The position numbers and the translations under genes were made by a program. Of a stretch of DNA of 64,000 nucleotides, positions 1 through 9,565 are shown in pieces (positions within the stretch are counted from its first letter, which is position 1; each line of letters starts with the position of its first letter). Under the pieces are notes generated by a model, which saw only the letters and a list, made by a program, of their open reading frames with translations, was not told the origin of the DNA and made no database searches. Source of the DNA: Pseudobdellovibrionaceae bacterium (GTDB lineage Bacteria; Bdellovibrionota; Bdellovibrionia; Bdellovibrionales; UBA1609). Location of the stretch: the NCBI GenBank assembly GCA_947444305.1, contig CANEZP010000020.1, forward strand, positions 1 through 64,000, read 5' to 3'.

Positions 1-1057
1 CGAGGCGGGCGCCGAAGCCGGCGGTCCAATACATTTGGTTTAGTCCGACGGACCAGTGGCCTTTCCACCAGTTAAACATCTTCCAGTACATTTCGAAGCC
101 GGCGTGCAGGCCTTTTTCAGGCGTCCAATTTTCGTGGCCGATGTCGCGCATGTCTAAGGCGAAGTGGGGATCGAAAACCCAAAGATTCGGCAGATCAAAG
201 TTTGAGCCGACATCGAAGCGGCGCTGAAGCTTAGGCGGCTGGCCGGATTTATCGTCGACGAAGTGAAAATTCTGAGTAAAGCCGTAGTCGATCAAGTTGC
301 GGCCGACGAGAGCAAATTGCGGCGCCATGTGTTTCAAAAAACCGGTCGCGTGAGGTTTCCAAAACCACGAGAGATCCAAGTCGCCGGTTAGCCCTTCGTT
401 CGCGTGCGAAGTATCAAAAACGTCTTGCCCTTGCGCCAACTGCCCGGCCGAAATCGCTTCGCCCACGTGCACGCGGTGAATCGCCTTTGCCGTCGCGCCC
501 CAGCTCACCTGATGTTTTTTGCCGAACCATTTCAACTTCTTCGCGTACGAAACGGCGAGCGTTGAATCTAAATACATATTCACGTTCAACATCGGGCCGA
601 TTTGCCGGTGCACGGCCGCGTCCAACGAAAGGTCGGCGGGAATAAAAGCGATTCCCCACCCCGGGCGCGCCCACACCGCGCCGACGGTGGGAACGCGGTA
701 ATAAAAGTGATCGCCGTAGTGGCTGGTGATGAGATCCGAATACGCCTGGGGCTGGTCACTCTCCGGTTTTTTGCCGGCGGCGTCGATCTCATCGAACAAC
801 TTCACGCTCTCGGGCGAAGCACCGCCGCGCAAAAACATGCGGAGGTGCCCATCTTTACGCCAGGCTAATTGCGCCGGATTGTAGAAGATCGCGCTGTGAT
901 CGTCGGCGACGGCGGTAAAGGCATTGCCCATGCCGAGCGCGCGCGTGCTCGTGTATTCCTGGTGAATAGTGAAGTCGAGCGACTTCACCGCCTGCGCTTG
1001 TGCGTGCAATGAGAAACCGATCGCCGAGCAAAGGAACAACGTACGCCATGAACTCAT
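1..1057 (-). CDS. outer-membrane beta-barrel protein, PorV/FadL-like (partial, runs off left edge)
   Basis: An open frame of 352 codons runs from ATG at 1057 to the left edge with no stop, so the C-terminus is missing. The start is preceded by a GGGGA Shine-Dalgarno-like stretch. Residues 1 to about 23 form a signal peptide (hydrophobic core FLCSAIGF, then HAQAQA). Shortly after comes ALGMGNAFTAVADDHSA followed by FYNPA, the N-terminal hallmark of the PorV/FadL-type outer-membrane proteins. The rest alternates short aromatic and polar stretches as expected for beta strands. It is transcribed divergently from the gene at 1124. Substrate is unknown; the family assignment rests on the N-terminal motif. 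Confidence 0.75.
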   Translation of the reverse strand, partial: MSSWRTLFLCSAIGFSLHAQAQAVKSLDFTIHQEYTSTRALGMGNAFTAVADDHSAIFYNPAQLAWRKDGHLRMFLRGGASPESVKLFDEIDAAGKKPESDQPQAYSDLITSHYGDHFYYRVPTVGAVWARPGWGIAFIPADLSLDAAVHRQIGPMLNVNMYLDSTLAVSYAKKLKWFGKKHQVSWGATAKAIHRVHVGEAISAGQLAQGQDVFDTSHANEGLTGDLDLSWFWKPHATGFLKHMAPQFALVGRNLIDYGFTQNFHFVDDKSGQPPKLQRRFDVGSNFDLPNLWVFDPHFALDMRDIGHENWTPEKGLHAGFEMYWKMFNWWKGHWSVGLNQMYWTAGFGARL

Positions 1058-1123
1058 TTCGAATTTCCCCATGCCGGTAAAATCAGTTTGCGCTAGTGTG
1101 TTAAAACGAGGTCCAATCTAACA

Positions 1124-1744
1124 ATGTCAAAGCTCGCCATTATTGTCAGTGCGACCATCGTCTTGATTTTCCATCATGCGCAAAGCGCGGCGAGTCCGCA
1201 AAATATTATGCCTGATGTTAAAGAAAGTTCCGAACCGGCCAACGATCTCCCGGTCGACGAAAATCTTAGCATCGCCGAACCGGGACCGACTGATCCTAAC
1301 TTGAAATTTACGCCGCCGAAGTACTATTCGCACCATCAGCAACTCACGCTGCGCTTCGGTTCAACGTCGGAACTCTCGCCGGTGCGCTTCACCGATTATC
1401 TTTTGGGTTTTCAATATTTGTTCCCTAAGTTCCTGTCGCCTAAATGGGAAGCCGGCGCGGATATGATCAAAGACGGTCAAGGTCATCTGCACGCGGGAGT
1501 TCGCTGGATACATAACGAACGCGACTACTTCCGCCCGTCGTACAAGCTGTCGCTGGATCACCTTGCCGACGCCGACCAGCGCTTAGCGACGCTCGCGAAG
1601 ATCGACAACTACTTCGTAAGGCTAAGCGCAACCTTGGAGTATGTGTTTTTAAATCCGTATTCACTTCGGTTTGAACCCGAGTTCCTCTTCAATCATAAAG
1701 ACTCGCATGTCATGATTACCCTAGGCCTAAGCCGGGGTTGGTAG
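1124..1744 (+). CDS. exported hypothetical protein, probable small outer-membrane barrel
   Basis: The 206-residue protein begins with a signal peptide (residues 1-22, ending QSAA). A Pro-rich linker follows, then from about residue 70 a run of alternating aromatic and polar segments (QQLTLRFGS, RLSATLEYVF, HVMITLGLS), ending in a C-terminal Trp. Such segments and a final aromatic residue are typical of outer-membrane beta-barrels. I do not recognise a named family. Its last 18 bases overlap the 3' end of the convergent coaE gene. The start is the ATG with a plausible leader 66 bp from the divergent PorV-like gene. Confidence 0.6.
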   Translation: MSKLAIIVSATIVLIFHHAQSAASPQNIMPDVKESSEPANDLPVDENLSIAEPGPTDPNLKFTPPKYYSHHQQLTLRFGSTSELSPVRFTDYLLGFQYLFPKFLSPKWEAGADMIKDGQGHLHAGVRWIHNERDYFRPSYKLSLDHLADADQRLATLAKIDNYFVRLSATLEYVFLNPYSLRFEPEFLFNHKDSHVMITLGLSRGW

Positions 1745-2338
1745 GCCGAGCTTTAAAAATGCGAGCGCTTTTCGAACTTCGGCTTCTAGCGCGGCGAGAT
1801 CACCGGAGTTATGTATGACAAACGAAGCGCGCGCCATTTTCTGTTCGACGGCGACGTGATGTTTCGAACGCTCGAGAAACTCGGCCTCCGTCATTTGTGA
1901 ACGCTTCGCTAAACGTTCACGTCGCGCGGCTTCGGGAGCGGTGACGACAAGAATAGCGTCAAAATCGGCTTCCATCTTCTTCTCAAACAAAAGTGGTACG
2001 TCATAAAAGGCGGCCGCGTGACCTTCGGTGCGCAGCTTCGACCGCTCGGCGGCGACGCTCGCGCGAACGAGCGGGTGCAAAATTTTTTCGAGCGTTTCGA
2101 GCTTCTTAGCATCGTTGAAAACCAGCCGCCCAAGCGCCCGCCGGTCGAGGTGACCGCCCGTTTCGCGCACGGACTCGCCGAAAGTCCTGATAATCTCACT
2201 TTCGCCCGTACACCCCGGACTTAAGATGAGGTGCACGGTTTTGTCGGCGTCAAGTACGGCATAACCGAGCTTACGGAGTAAACCCGCTACCGTTGATTTG
2301 CCGCTGCCCATTGGCCCAGTGAGTCCGATCCATCGCAT
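1727..2338 (-). CDS. coaE: dephospho-CoA kinase
   Basis: Catalyses the last step of coenzyme A synthesis, phosphorylating the 3'-hydroxyl of dephospho-CoA in the cytoplasm. The P-loop GPMGSGKST lies at residues 8-16 and the family segment DADKTVHLI follows at about 30. The DVPLLFEKK segment near residue 110 matches the CoA-binding region. Length (203 aa) is normal. The frame extends 16 codons upstream to 2386, but homologues begin with the RWIGLTG strand, so the ATG at 2338 is chosen. It is divergent from the Ser/Thr kinase gene. Confidence 0.9.
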   Translation of the reverse strand: MRWIGLTGPMGSGKSTVAGLLRKLGYAVLDADKTVHLILSPGCTGESEIIRTFGESVRETGGHLDRRALGRLVFNDAKKLETLEKILHPLVRASVAAERSKLRTEGHAAAFYDVPLLFEKKMEADFDAILVVTAPEAARRERLAKRSQMTEAEFLERSKHHVAVEQKMARASFVIHNSGDLAALEAEVRKALAFLKLGLPTPA

Positions 2339-2404
2339 AGAATATAATCTAAGCCAGACCCGTAATAGTTCAAGAGCTTCGAGCAAAACGCCGATTTTAA
2401 TATT

Positions 2405-4714
2405 GTGTCAGCACATTTCGAAACTTTTGGAAAATATGTTCTGCTCGAGAAGTTAGCCACCGGTGGTATGGCCGAGGTGTTTCTTGCGCGTGGAACGGGT
2501 GCCGGCGGCATCGGGAAGTTCTTTGCGATCAAACGCATTCTTCCGCAGTACGCCGACTCCCCCGAATTTATCGACATGTTCAAAGAGGAAGCGAAGATTG
2601 CGATCAACTTGTCGCACTCGAACATCGTTTCCATCCACGAGTTCGGCGTAGAAAAAGGCCAATTCTTCTTGGTGATGGATTACGTCGAAGGACGTAACTT
2701 GCGCCAAATCTTGAATAAGATGAAGAAGAGCGCCGTGCAGTTCTCGGTCGAGCAAGCCGTCTTCGTCATCAAAGAAGTAGCGACCGGACTAGATCACGCC
2801 CATCGCTGCATCGACGGCTCAACCGGCCGCCCGCTCAACATCACCCACCGTGATATGAGCCCGCAAAACATTATGGTCAGCTTCGACGGCGAAACGAAAA
2901 TCGTCGATTTCGGTATCGCGAAAGCCGAAAGCCAGATCGAAACGACCCGCGCCGGCACCCTCAAAGGTAAATTCGGTTACATGAGTCCCGAGCAAGCCGA
3001 AGGGCAGACCGTCGATTTACGTACGGATATCTTCTCGCTCGGCATCGTGCTTTGGGAGTTGCTCGCGCACGATCGTTTGTTCGTTGCGAACAACGAGATC
3101 AATACTTTAAGAAAAATCCGCGATTGCCAAGTCCCCTCTTTGCGCAAGATCAACCCGAATATCCATACGGAACTCGAGCGCATCAGTCAAAAGGCCCTCG
3201 CGCGTGACCGCAACCTGCGCTACCAAACCGGCGCGGCCCTGCATCGCGATCTCAATAGATTCTTGAATCGCCAATACCCTGATTTTAGCCCGCAAGATTT
3301 CTCGGTCTTTATTAAGTCGGTGTTCGCGGACGAGATTCTATCGCTTCGCAAACGTTTGGTTGAATACGCGAAGGTCAATTTGACCATCGACCTCACCATT
3401 CCGAAGAACAACAACTTTGACGACCGTACGTCGTTGCTCGAGACCAGCACCAATTCACTCGTCGTTTCCGAGACCGTTTCGCGCAAAGACGAAAGCAGCA
3501 TGGTCAACGTCACTTCACCGAACATTACCTCGGTGAACATGAGCAACGCACGGACGACCGTAACAAATCAAACCGAAGTGACCGGCGACGATCGCACGGG
3601 GGGCGCGACCACTCCCAGCATCGAGATTTCGGAATTAACACGAACCGATCCCCGCCTGCGCCGCGAACAAGCCGATGACGACGCGACTCGCGTAGCGAAA
3701 AAAGCCGGTGGTCTGCTCGACGATTCTGCACTCGCCGCCGAGATGAGCCAGCTTCGCGAGCAAACGGGCCGCATGAAAACCGCACCGCTTGACTCCACCG
3801 CTTCGAAATTGCCTGAGCTCCCCAATATTACCGAAGGCAACAACGGCCAAATCATGGTCAACGCGCCCGCGGATATTGAAGACGTCAGTTCGCCCAATAT
3901 ACGTAAACAATCCGTACGCCCGTCTTCACGACCGGAGAACAACAACCGTAATGAATACGGACGCCCCCGTCCCGCGACCGGCGCCCAGCCCGCACGCTTC
4001 GCAACGATGCTCGTTTTTTGTTTACTTTGCGTCAGCGTCTACGCTTACCTCGTAAAATATTTCAACCCCATGATGTGTGACGTAATCGCGACGACGCATT
4101 CGTTCGCTTCACCGTTGCACGGCGCGCTCGGCGTTGAACCTTGCAAAACGGACAGCTTCGCCTCGACCGGTAAGCCGAACGCGCAAAACGGAAATACAAA
4201 CACGCAGCCGAACGACAATTCACAAGTCGGCATCATTATGAACCAAGTTGCGACCAGCATTATCGTAACGAGCAATCCTTCGGGCGCATCCATCTGGAAA
4301 GACGGAAACAACACCGGCACGAGCACGCCGCAAAAGATTGAAGTCCCGCGTAACGAGCCGTTCACCATCGAATTGCGTAAACGCGGCTACCAGCCTTACA
4401 AACGAGCGGACATCACGCTTGAATCCGTAGGGCACAAAATTGATGTAACTTTACAAAAGATGAATATCGGCTACTTAGACGTCGAGATTTTCCCGCCGCA
4501 AGAAGCCGTATTGTTCGTCGGTGGCCGGCAAATCGTTTTACAACGCACGCAAGCTAAAGATATTTTGGTTCCCGCGAACGTTCCGATCAAGGTCCGCGCC
4601 GAGAGCCGGGCCGCGAACACGTTCGAAGAAATCACGGTCTCGGTACCGTTAGACCGCAAACGTGCGATCAAGTTGAATCCCCGCAAGACCGCCCGTCTGC
4701 CCGCCGGTCAGTAA
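2405..4714 (+). CDS. membrane-anchored Ser/Thr protein kinase with PEGA domain
   Basis: A 769-residue eukaryotic-like kinase starting at a GTG. Kinase domain about 9-290: glycine loop LATGGMAEVF at 17-26, ATP lysine K43, catalytic HRD at 148-150, DFG at 168-170, and GYMSPEQ at 191-197. A long polar, Thr/Asn-rich juxtamembrane region follows, then one transmembrane segment near 531-552 and a periplasmic PEGA-type beta domain at about 615-685. This architecture suggests that an envelope signal controls cytoplasmic phosphorylation; the ligand is unknown. All core catalytic residues are present, so an active kinase is expected. It stands 66 bp from the divergent coaE start. Confidence 0.9.
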   Translation: MSAHFETFGKYVLLEKLATGGMAEVFLARGTGAGGIGKFFAIKRILPQYADSPEFIDMFKEEAKIAINLSHSNIVSIHEFGVEKGQFFLVMDYVEGRNLRQILNKMKKSAVQFSVEQAVFVIKEVATGLDHAHRCIDGSTGRPLNITHRDMSPQNIMVSFDGETKIVDFGIAKAESQIETTRAGTLKGKFGYMSPEQAEGQTVDLRTDIFSLGIVLWELLAHDRLFVANNEINTLRKIRDCQVPSLRKINPNIHTELERISQKALARDRNLRYQTGAALHRDLNRFLNRQYPDFSPQDFSVFIKSVFADEILSLRKRLVEYAKVNLTIDLTIPKNNNFDDRTSLLETSTNSLVVSETVSRKDESSMVNVTSPNITSVNMSNARTTVTNQTEVTGDDRTGGATTPSIEISELTRTDPRLRREQADDDATRVAKKAGGLLDDSALAAEMSQLREQTGRMKTAPLDSTASKLPELPNITEGNNGQIMVNAPADIEDVSSPNIRKQSVRPSSRPENNNRNEYGRPRPATGAQPARFATMLVFCLLCVSVYAYLVKYFNPMMCDVIATTHSFASPLHGALGVEPCKTDSFASTGKPNAQNGNTNTQPNDNSQVGIIMNQVATSIIVTSNPSGASIWKDGNNTGTSTPQKIEVPRNEPFTIELRKRGYQPYKRADITLESVGHKIDVTLQKMNIGYLDVEIFPPQEAVLFVGGRQIVLQRTQAKDILVPANVPIKVRAESRAANTFEEITVSVPLDRKRAIKLNPRKTARLPAGQ

Positions 4715-4759
4715 AATCCATAGACCAAATTTTGGCCCCGTGTTACCCGTTCACCCATT

Positions 4760-6496
4760 GTGAGCGAAAGAAAAACGATTACCCAGCATCTTCTCGAAGG
4801 CCGCAACCGTCCCGCAAAGTGGACCGCCGTTCGCTTTAAGCGTCATAAGCAGTGGCTTGACTTAAATTGGAGCGATTACTACCGAAGCTGCGAAGCTTGC
4901 GCGTTAGGTCTCGCCGCGCTCGGGATCGTTAAAGGCGATCGCGTCGCAATTATCGCGAACACCCGCTGGGAATGGGGCGCGCTCGACTTCGGCACCCTCG
5001 GCCTCGGCGCGGTCACCATCCCCGTGTACCAATCGAATCGCGGTGACGAGATTGAATTCATTATTAAAAATTCGGAACCGAAAGTCGTCGTGGTCGAAGA
5101 TGTCGCACAATTAAGAAAGTGGGAGCAGATTGCGAAACGCTGCCCTACCGTCGAGCACGTTGTCTGCATCGAACCCATCGATGAGAAACCGGGCGCCGTT
5201 ACCGGTTGGGATGATTTTTTAAACAACGGAATCGCCGCCTATACCGATCAACCGGATTTTTACGCAACCGCCGTCGCCGCCAACAAACTTTCAGATCTGG
5301 CGACGATCGTTTACACCTCGGGCACCACCGGTGAACCGAAGGGCGTGATGATTTCGCACGAACAAATCCTAAGCGAAGTCGAAGATCTCGTGAAAGCTTA
5401 TCCAATTTCGCCATTAGATTCGACCTTGTGTTTTTTGCCTTTTGCGCACGTGCTTGGCCGGGCCGAGTTATGGCTGCATACGTACCTCGGCTTCACGCTT
5501 AACTATGCCGAGAGCATCGAAAAGCTAAAGGCCAACCTCAAAGAAGTGCGCCCGACCGTTATCATCGGAGTGCCGCGTATCTTTGAAAAGATCTACGCCG
5601 GTCTGCTTACGCAGATCGAGGGCCAGCCCTGGCGCAAAAAAGTTTTCGACTTCCTTAACGGAGCCGAAGATTTCGCGCGCAACGCTTTGGCCGACGTTAT
5701 GATCTATTCAAAATTGCGCGAAGGCCTCGGTGGCCGTTTGCGTTTCGTCGTCAGCGGCGGCGCCGCGCTCGATCCCAAGCTCGCCAATTTCTTTCAAAAA
5801 GCCGGACTGCTTATTCTTGAAGGTTACGGTCTGACCGAAACGACCGCCGCGATTACGGTGAACACGCCGGGCACTTACCAGTTCGGTACGGTCGGCAAAC
5901 CGCTGACCGACGTCGAAGTGAAACTTGCCCCCGACGGCGAGATTTTAATTAAAAGTCATAAGGTCATGACGGGTTACTACAAAGACCCTGCGGCTACCGC
6001 GCTCGTTATCAAAGACGGCTACTTTCATACGGGCGACGTCGGCGAGTTTACCGACAAAGGTTTTCTACGAATCACCGACCGTAAAAAAGATTTGATTAAA
6101 ACGGCCGGCGGTAAATACGTAGCGCCGCAAAAACTCGAAGGCCTGCTCAAAACCTCGCCGCTGATTTCAAACGTGCTCATCCACGGTGACAAACGAAAAT
6201 ACGTCGTGGCTTTAGTGACGCTCAACGAGCCCTACGTCAAAACGTTAGCGCGCGAAAAAGGCTGGACCTTTCGCGATTTCAAAACGTTGAGCCAGCTGCC
6301 CGAACTTCGTGAGAACGTGCGCAAAGCCGTCGCCCAGGTGAATACGCAACTCGCTTCGTTTGAAACGATAAAAAACTTTGCCGTCCTGCCCGACGATTTT
6401 ACGATCGAACGCGGCGAGCTTACGCCTTCGCTTAAAGTAAAACGAAAAGTGTGCGACGAAAAATTTAAAGACGTCATCGAGCAACTTTATTCTTAA
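4760..6496 (+). CDS. long-chain acyl-CoA synthetase (AMP-forming)
   Basis: This 578-residue member of the ANL adenylate-forming superfamily activates fatty acids to acyl-CoA via an acyl-adenylate. The AMP-binding P-loop YTSGTTGEPKG is near residue 184, GYGLTETT near 355, the TGD motif with its conserved Asp near 425, and the DRKKDLIKTAGGK hinge and catalytic region near 440-450. The size and the DLIKTAGGKYVAP segment favour the long-chain FACS group. Start is GTG at 4760. It lies just upstream of, and probably shares a transcript with, the interrupted NAD(P)-binding gene that begins 4 bp after its stop. Confidence 0.9.
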   Translation: MSERKTITQHLLEGRNRPAKWTAVRFKRHKQWLDLNWSDYYRSCEACALGLAALGIVKGDRVAIIANTRWEWGALDFGTLGLGAVTIPVYQSNRGDEIEFIIKNSEPKVVVVEDVAQLRKWEQIAKRCPTVEHVVCIEPIDEKPGAVTGWDDFLNNGIAAYTDQPDFYATAVAANKLSDLATIVYTSGTTGEPKGVMISHEQILSEVEDLVKAYPISPLDSTLCFLPFAHVLGRAELWLHTYLGFTLNYAESIEKLKANLKEVRPTVIIGVPRIFEKIYAGLLTQIEGQPWRKKVFDFLNGAEDFARNALADVMIYSKLREGLGGRLRFVVSGGAALDPKLANFFQKAGLLILEGYGLTETTAAITVNTPGTYQFGTVGKPLTDVEVKLAPDGEILIKSHKVMTGYYKDPAATALVIKDGYFHTGDVGEFTDKGFLRITDRKKDLIKTAGGKYVAPQKLEGLLKTSPLISNVLIHGDKRKYVVALVTLNEPYVKTLAREKGWTFRDFKTLSQLPELRENVRKAVAQVNTQLASFETIKNFAVLPDDFTIERGELTPSLKVKRKVCDEKFKDVIEQLYS

Positions 6497-6500
6497 AATC

Positions 6501-7844
6501 GTGGTCGCCGGCGCCAGTGGATACATCGGCCGGTCACTCATTCCCAAGCTTCTCGAAAAATTCCCGGAGGCGACGATCACCGCGCTATCGCGGAGCGCGC
6601 AGCCCGGCGAGGATCCGAGGGTGCAATGGCGAGCGTGTGATCTTTTTTCGCTGGAGTCTCTTGAAGCGACCGTTCCCGAAGACATTGATTTGGCCGTTTA
6701 CCTCGTTCACTCAATGGGCCCCACGGCGCAACTCGATCAAGGTTCATTTAGCGATTACGATCTTATCCTTGCCGATAATTTTGCGCGTTGCTTGTCACGA
6801 CGGCCACCGAAACAATTGATTTATCTGGGCGGCTTAATTCCGAAGTCACCCGATCTTTCGAAACATTTGCGCAGCCGGCTCGAAGTCGAAGAAGTGTTCA
6901 AGGAATACAAGCTGCCGACCACCGTCTTCCGCGCCGGGCTGATTCTCGGCGACGAAGGGTCGTCGTTTCAGATTCTGCTTAAGCTCGTCAATCGCTTACC
7001 TTTTATGATCTGTCCTGCCTGGACAAAAACAGAGACAACGCCGGTCGATCTCGAAAGCGTTTTGCATACGTTAAGCGCGGCCGCACTCGATGAACGCCAC
7101 CTGAATAAGGTTTATGATTTGGCGGGCTGCCGGCCGCTAACGTACCTCGATATGATGCGCGAGACGGCGACGAAGCTCGGACGCAAGCGAGCGTTCATCA
7201 GCGTGCCGTTCTTTACGCCGACGTTATCTCGCCTATGAGTAAGCCTCATCACGAATTCACCGAAGGGTTTGGTCTACCCGCTGATCGAATCGCTCGCGCA
7301 CCCGATGGTCGCGCGCGAAAGCCATATGTTCAATCAAGTTTCTTCCCGACGCTCTTACTCACAACTCTTAGACCTCGCCACGTTGAAAACGAAACGCAGC
7401 GGCAGCTCATTTTTTCGGTTCCGGGCGCAAGGCAATACCGTACGCTCCGTGCAGCGTTTGAATCTACCCACCGGGAAGGATGCCGTTTGGGTCAAGCAGC
7501 GTTACCTCACTTGGCTGCCTCGCTTTCTAGCGCCGCTAATTCTGGTGGACGTCGAAGGCTCGCGGATTACCTTCGCCTTACTCACCAAAAAGCTCAAGAT
7601 GCTCGAACTCTATCGCGACGAGGAAAGAAGCGATCGCGACCGGCAATTGCTCTACATCGTCGACGGGCGTTTAGTTGCGCAGAAGCAGGGCTGCTTAGAA
7701 TTTCGGGTCGTGCTGAACCGTCGGTTCGTGCTCGCCTCAATCCACGAGTTCAGACCCGCGCTGCCCTGGTACCTCTACGTGCTCACGCAGGCTAAGCTTC
7801 ACCTCTGGGTAATGTCGGCTTTCGGCCGCGATCTAAAGTCGTAG
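6501..7844 (+). pseudogene. NAD(P)H-binding Rossmann protein interrupted by an in-frame TGA
   Basis: The N-terminal part (codons 1-245) has a Rossmann fold with VAGASGYIGR at its start and resembles atypical short-chain dehydrogenases (SDR). A TGA at 7236-7238 stops it, but the same frame continues without another stop for 201 codons to 7844, and this second part has the segments (GNTVRSVQRL, WLPRF, YRDE) expected of the C-terminal domain of the same approximately 450-residue family. At the TGA the context LSRL-stop-VSLIT suggests an original TGG (Trp). Either a recent nonsense mutation, a sequence error or readthrough explains it. The annotated GTG start at 6501 omits residues; a rare ATT at 6489 would give the more typical LKIVVAGASG beginning. 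Confidence 0.7.
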
Positions 7845-7971
7845 GACCGAAAGTTGCTTAAGCAAATCGTCTAAACTAAATGGATCTTATGTGCGCTCAG
7901 CGCGCCGATGATGTAATTTGTGTCGCCTCGTCGAAGATCTAAACGCAAAGCTGCCGAAGGCCTACGGACCG

Positions 7972-8778
7972 ATGAAGAGCGTGGTTGAACATCTGCAAAA
8001 TGCCTCACGCCGCCTGAAGCGCGAGCGGCCCGGCATGAGTCTCCGCGCGGTCGCCGGCCGGCTGGACATCTCGCCGTCCTACTGGAGCAAAATTTTGCGT
8101 GGTGAGCGGGCCTTATCAAAGGCTCTGCTTCCCCGCGTAGTCAAAGTGCTCGCGATGGACGTGCAGCAGGTCGCCGAGCTTCAACGCTGTATCTTACAGA
8201 ATATTGAGAACGAAAAGCTTGCGCCCGCGACGGGTTTAAATACGCAGACCGAGCAACGCTCGCCGGTGGCGGATTATAAGGAAATGGGAACTCCCGATTT
8301 TTGGATGCTTGAGGAATGGTTTCACATTCCCATTCTCAATGCGCTAACGCTATCGGCGCAGCCCACGATTGATGAAATCGCCCGGCGCTTAAAAATAGGT
8401 GTCGGTAGCGTCAACCTATCGGTTGCTAAAGCTATCGCGGCCGGCTTTCTGATCCGCACCGCCGGTGGCCAGTTGAAACGCACCGACTTGCAAGTAAGGT
8501 TTCCGACCAGTCGTTCGCATCCCGCGGTTCGTAAATTTCAGGGCGCGATGATCGGCAAAGCGCTCGAAGCGATCACCGCCGGCAAAGCCGCCGATCACTT
8601 TGAAGAACGATTGATTTCGTCGGTCTGTTTCGCGGGTTCGAAAGAAAAAATCCTGGCGGCGCGACTAATCCTTGAAGAGGCCATGTACCGCGCCGCGAAC
8701 CTAATGGCCGGTGAAGACCAGCGCGAGACCGTCTACCAACTTAACGTTCAACTCTTCCCGCACGACCGAAAAGATTAG
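7972..8778 (+). CDS. TIGR02147/DUF4423 family regulatory protein
   Basis: A 268-residue protein of the TIGR02147 family, which is abundant in Bdellovibrio-like bacteria and Fibrobacteres. The N-terminus carries a helix-turn-helix-like segment (SLRAVAGRLDISPSYWSKIL, about residues 24-43) followed by RGERALS. The middle DFWMLEEWFHIPIL and the C-terminal VYQLNVQLFP are family hallmarks. It probably binds DNA, but targets are unknown. I use ATG 7972; a TTG at 7918 would add 18 residues but lacks a ribosome site. A possible tiny gene follows at 8813. Confidence 0.8.
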   Translation: MKSVVEHLQNASRRLKRERPGMSLRAVAGRLDISPSYWSKILRGERALSKALLPRVVKVLAMDVQQVAELQRCILQNIENEKLAPATGLNTQTEQRSPVADYKEMGTPDFWMLEEWFHIPILNALTLSAQPTIDEIARRLKIGVGSVNLSVAKAIAAGFLIRTAGGQLKRTDLQVRFPTSRSHPAVRKFQGAMIGKALEAITAGKAADHFEERLISSVCFAGSKEKILAARLILEEAMYRAANLMAGEDQRETVYQLNVQLFPHDRKD

Positions 8779-8811
8779 CGAATAAGATAACCTAAATGAT
8801 TCGGGCCCACC

Positions 8812-8831
8812 CGTGTCCACGAATGGACACG
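8812..8831. promoter_or_regulatory. perfect 7-bp inverted repeat (operator or short terminator)
   Basis: CGTGTCC at 8812-8818 and GGACACG at 8825-8831 form a perfect dyad around a 6-base loop, 34 bp after the TIGR02147 stop. There is no T-run, so a classical terminator is unlikely. A binding site for the upstream regulator is possible but is inference. Confidence 0.35.
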
Positions 8832-8986
8832 CTTCGTCGCTCGTCCCGGTCGAAAACAAAGAATACGGAATTTGGGGCAACGCCGGCTTGATGCGCTTCA
8901 CGGACGGGACTTTAGAATTTATGATGACCGTCGGTACGCCCGTTCAGTTCCGCAGCAAAGCCATGATCATGCAGAAACAGCCTTAG
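8813..8986 (+). CDS. possible small protein or gene remnant, 57 aa
   Basis: A GTG-started frame of 57 codons (core EYGIWGNAGLMRFTDGTLEF) shows codon use similar to neighbouring genes. It has no clear ribosome binding site, and its start lies inside the dyad at 8812-8831. It may be the remains of a longer gene whose 5' part is lost, since the frame is open only back to 8786. I do not recognise a family. Confidence 0.3.
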   Translation: MSTNGHASSLVPVENKEYGIWGNAGLMRFTDGTLEFMMTVGTPVQFRSKAMIMQKQP

Positions 8987-9136
8987 TTTAGTCGACGGAT
9001 TTTTCCGGGCACAAAACTTGCGGTAGTTCCCCCATATCATTCCTCTCAAACCTGGCGTTCTCGGGAGAGTCATAAATCCCTCGGACGAACGGTTCGGGAG
9101 GATAATTTGAACAACGTCATAAAGGGGGGAACTTTC
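8987..9136. other. non-coding leader upstream of the exported protein at 9137
   Basis: The 150 bases contain imperfect hairpins (TCTCGGGAGA near 9059 and CTCGGAC/GTTCGGGAG near 9081-9102) and two copies of GTCATAAA. They form the upstream region of the next gene and may hold its promoter. No riboswitch that I know was recognised. Confidence 0.3.
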
Positions 9137-9565
9137 ATGACAAAATATATTCTATTGGCGGCACTATCGTCGCTCGCCGCTTCGGCCTGGGCCATTGATT
9201 TGAGTGGGCGCGATGGTGCGTACCGATTAAGTGAAGATCGCTACGGAATGTGCACCGACCGGATCACCTTTTCTTCCGACACGGCGTCGAGCGTAACTTC
9301 GGTTTACGTCGGCTCGTGGAACTTTGCGCGCGTCGACGGCAACGCTTCGGTGCACGACGATAGTTCTTATCGTTCCGAAACGCGCAGCTTTAGTCGCGGC
9401 AATAAGATCACGAAAGTTCGGTCCGTCTACGATAAAGGGAATCGTACAACCGCGACGCAGAAAACCGTGATGACGTTAGGCCGCGATAGTTTTCGCATTG
9501 TCGACCGCGACGTGGACGTTCCCGCGACGACGATCGACTGCACCTACGTTAAGATTCGCAATTAA
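9137..9565 (+). CDS. small exported hypothetical protein
   Basis: A 142-residue protein with a clear signal peptide (residues 1-19, ending SAWA) and a mature domain with two cysteines, one near the N-terminus (GMCTD) and one near the C-terminus (DCTYVK), which could form a disulfide in the periplasm. The frame extends upstream to 9107, but a very strong GGGGGGA ribosome site 6 bases before ATG 9137 fixes the start. It converges on the next gene, their stops overlapping in TTAATTAA. No family was recognised. Confidence 0.65.
   Translation: MTKYILLAALSSLAASAWAIDLSGRDGAYRLSEDRYGMCTDRITFSSDTASSVTSVYVGSWNFARVDGNASVHDDSSYRSETRSFSRGNKITKVRSVYDKGNRTTATQKTVMTLGRDSFRIVDRDVDVPATTIDCTYVKIRN

Noticed and set aside
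7236-7238. TGA read as Trp genome-wide
   Set aside because: murC and others end in TGA, and only one in-frame TGA was found.
7235-7795. 186-codon frame beginning at ATG 7235
   Set aside because: Arg-rich shadow; the frame of the interrupted gene continues with family-like sequence.
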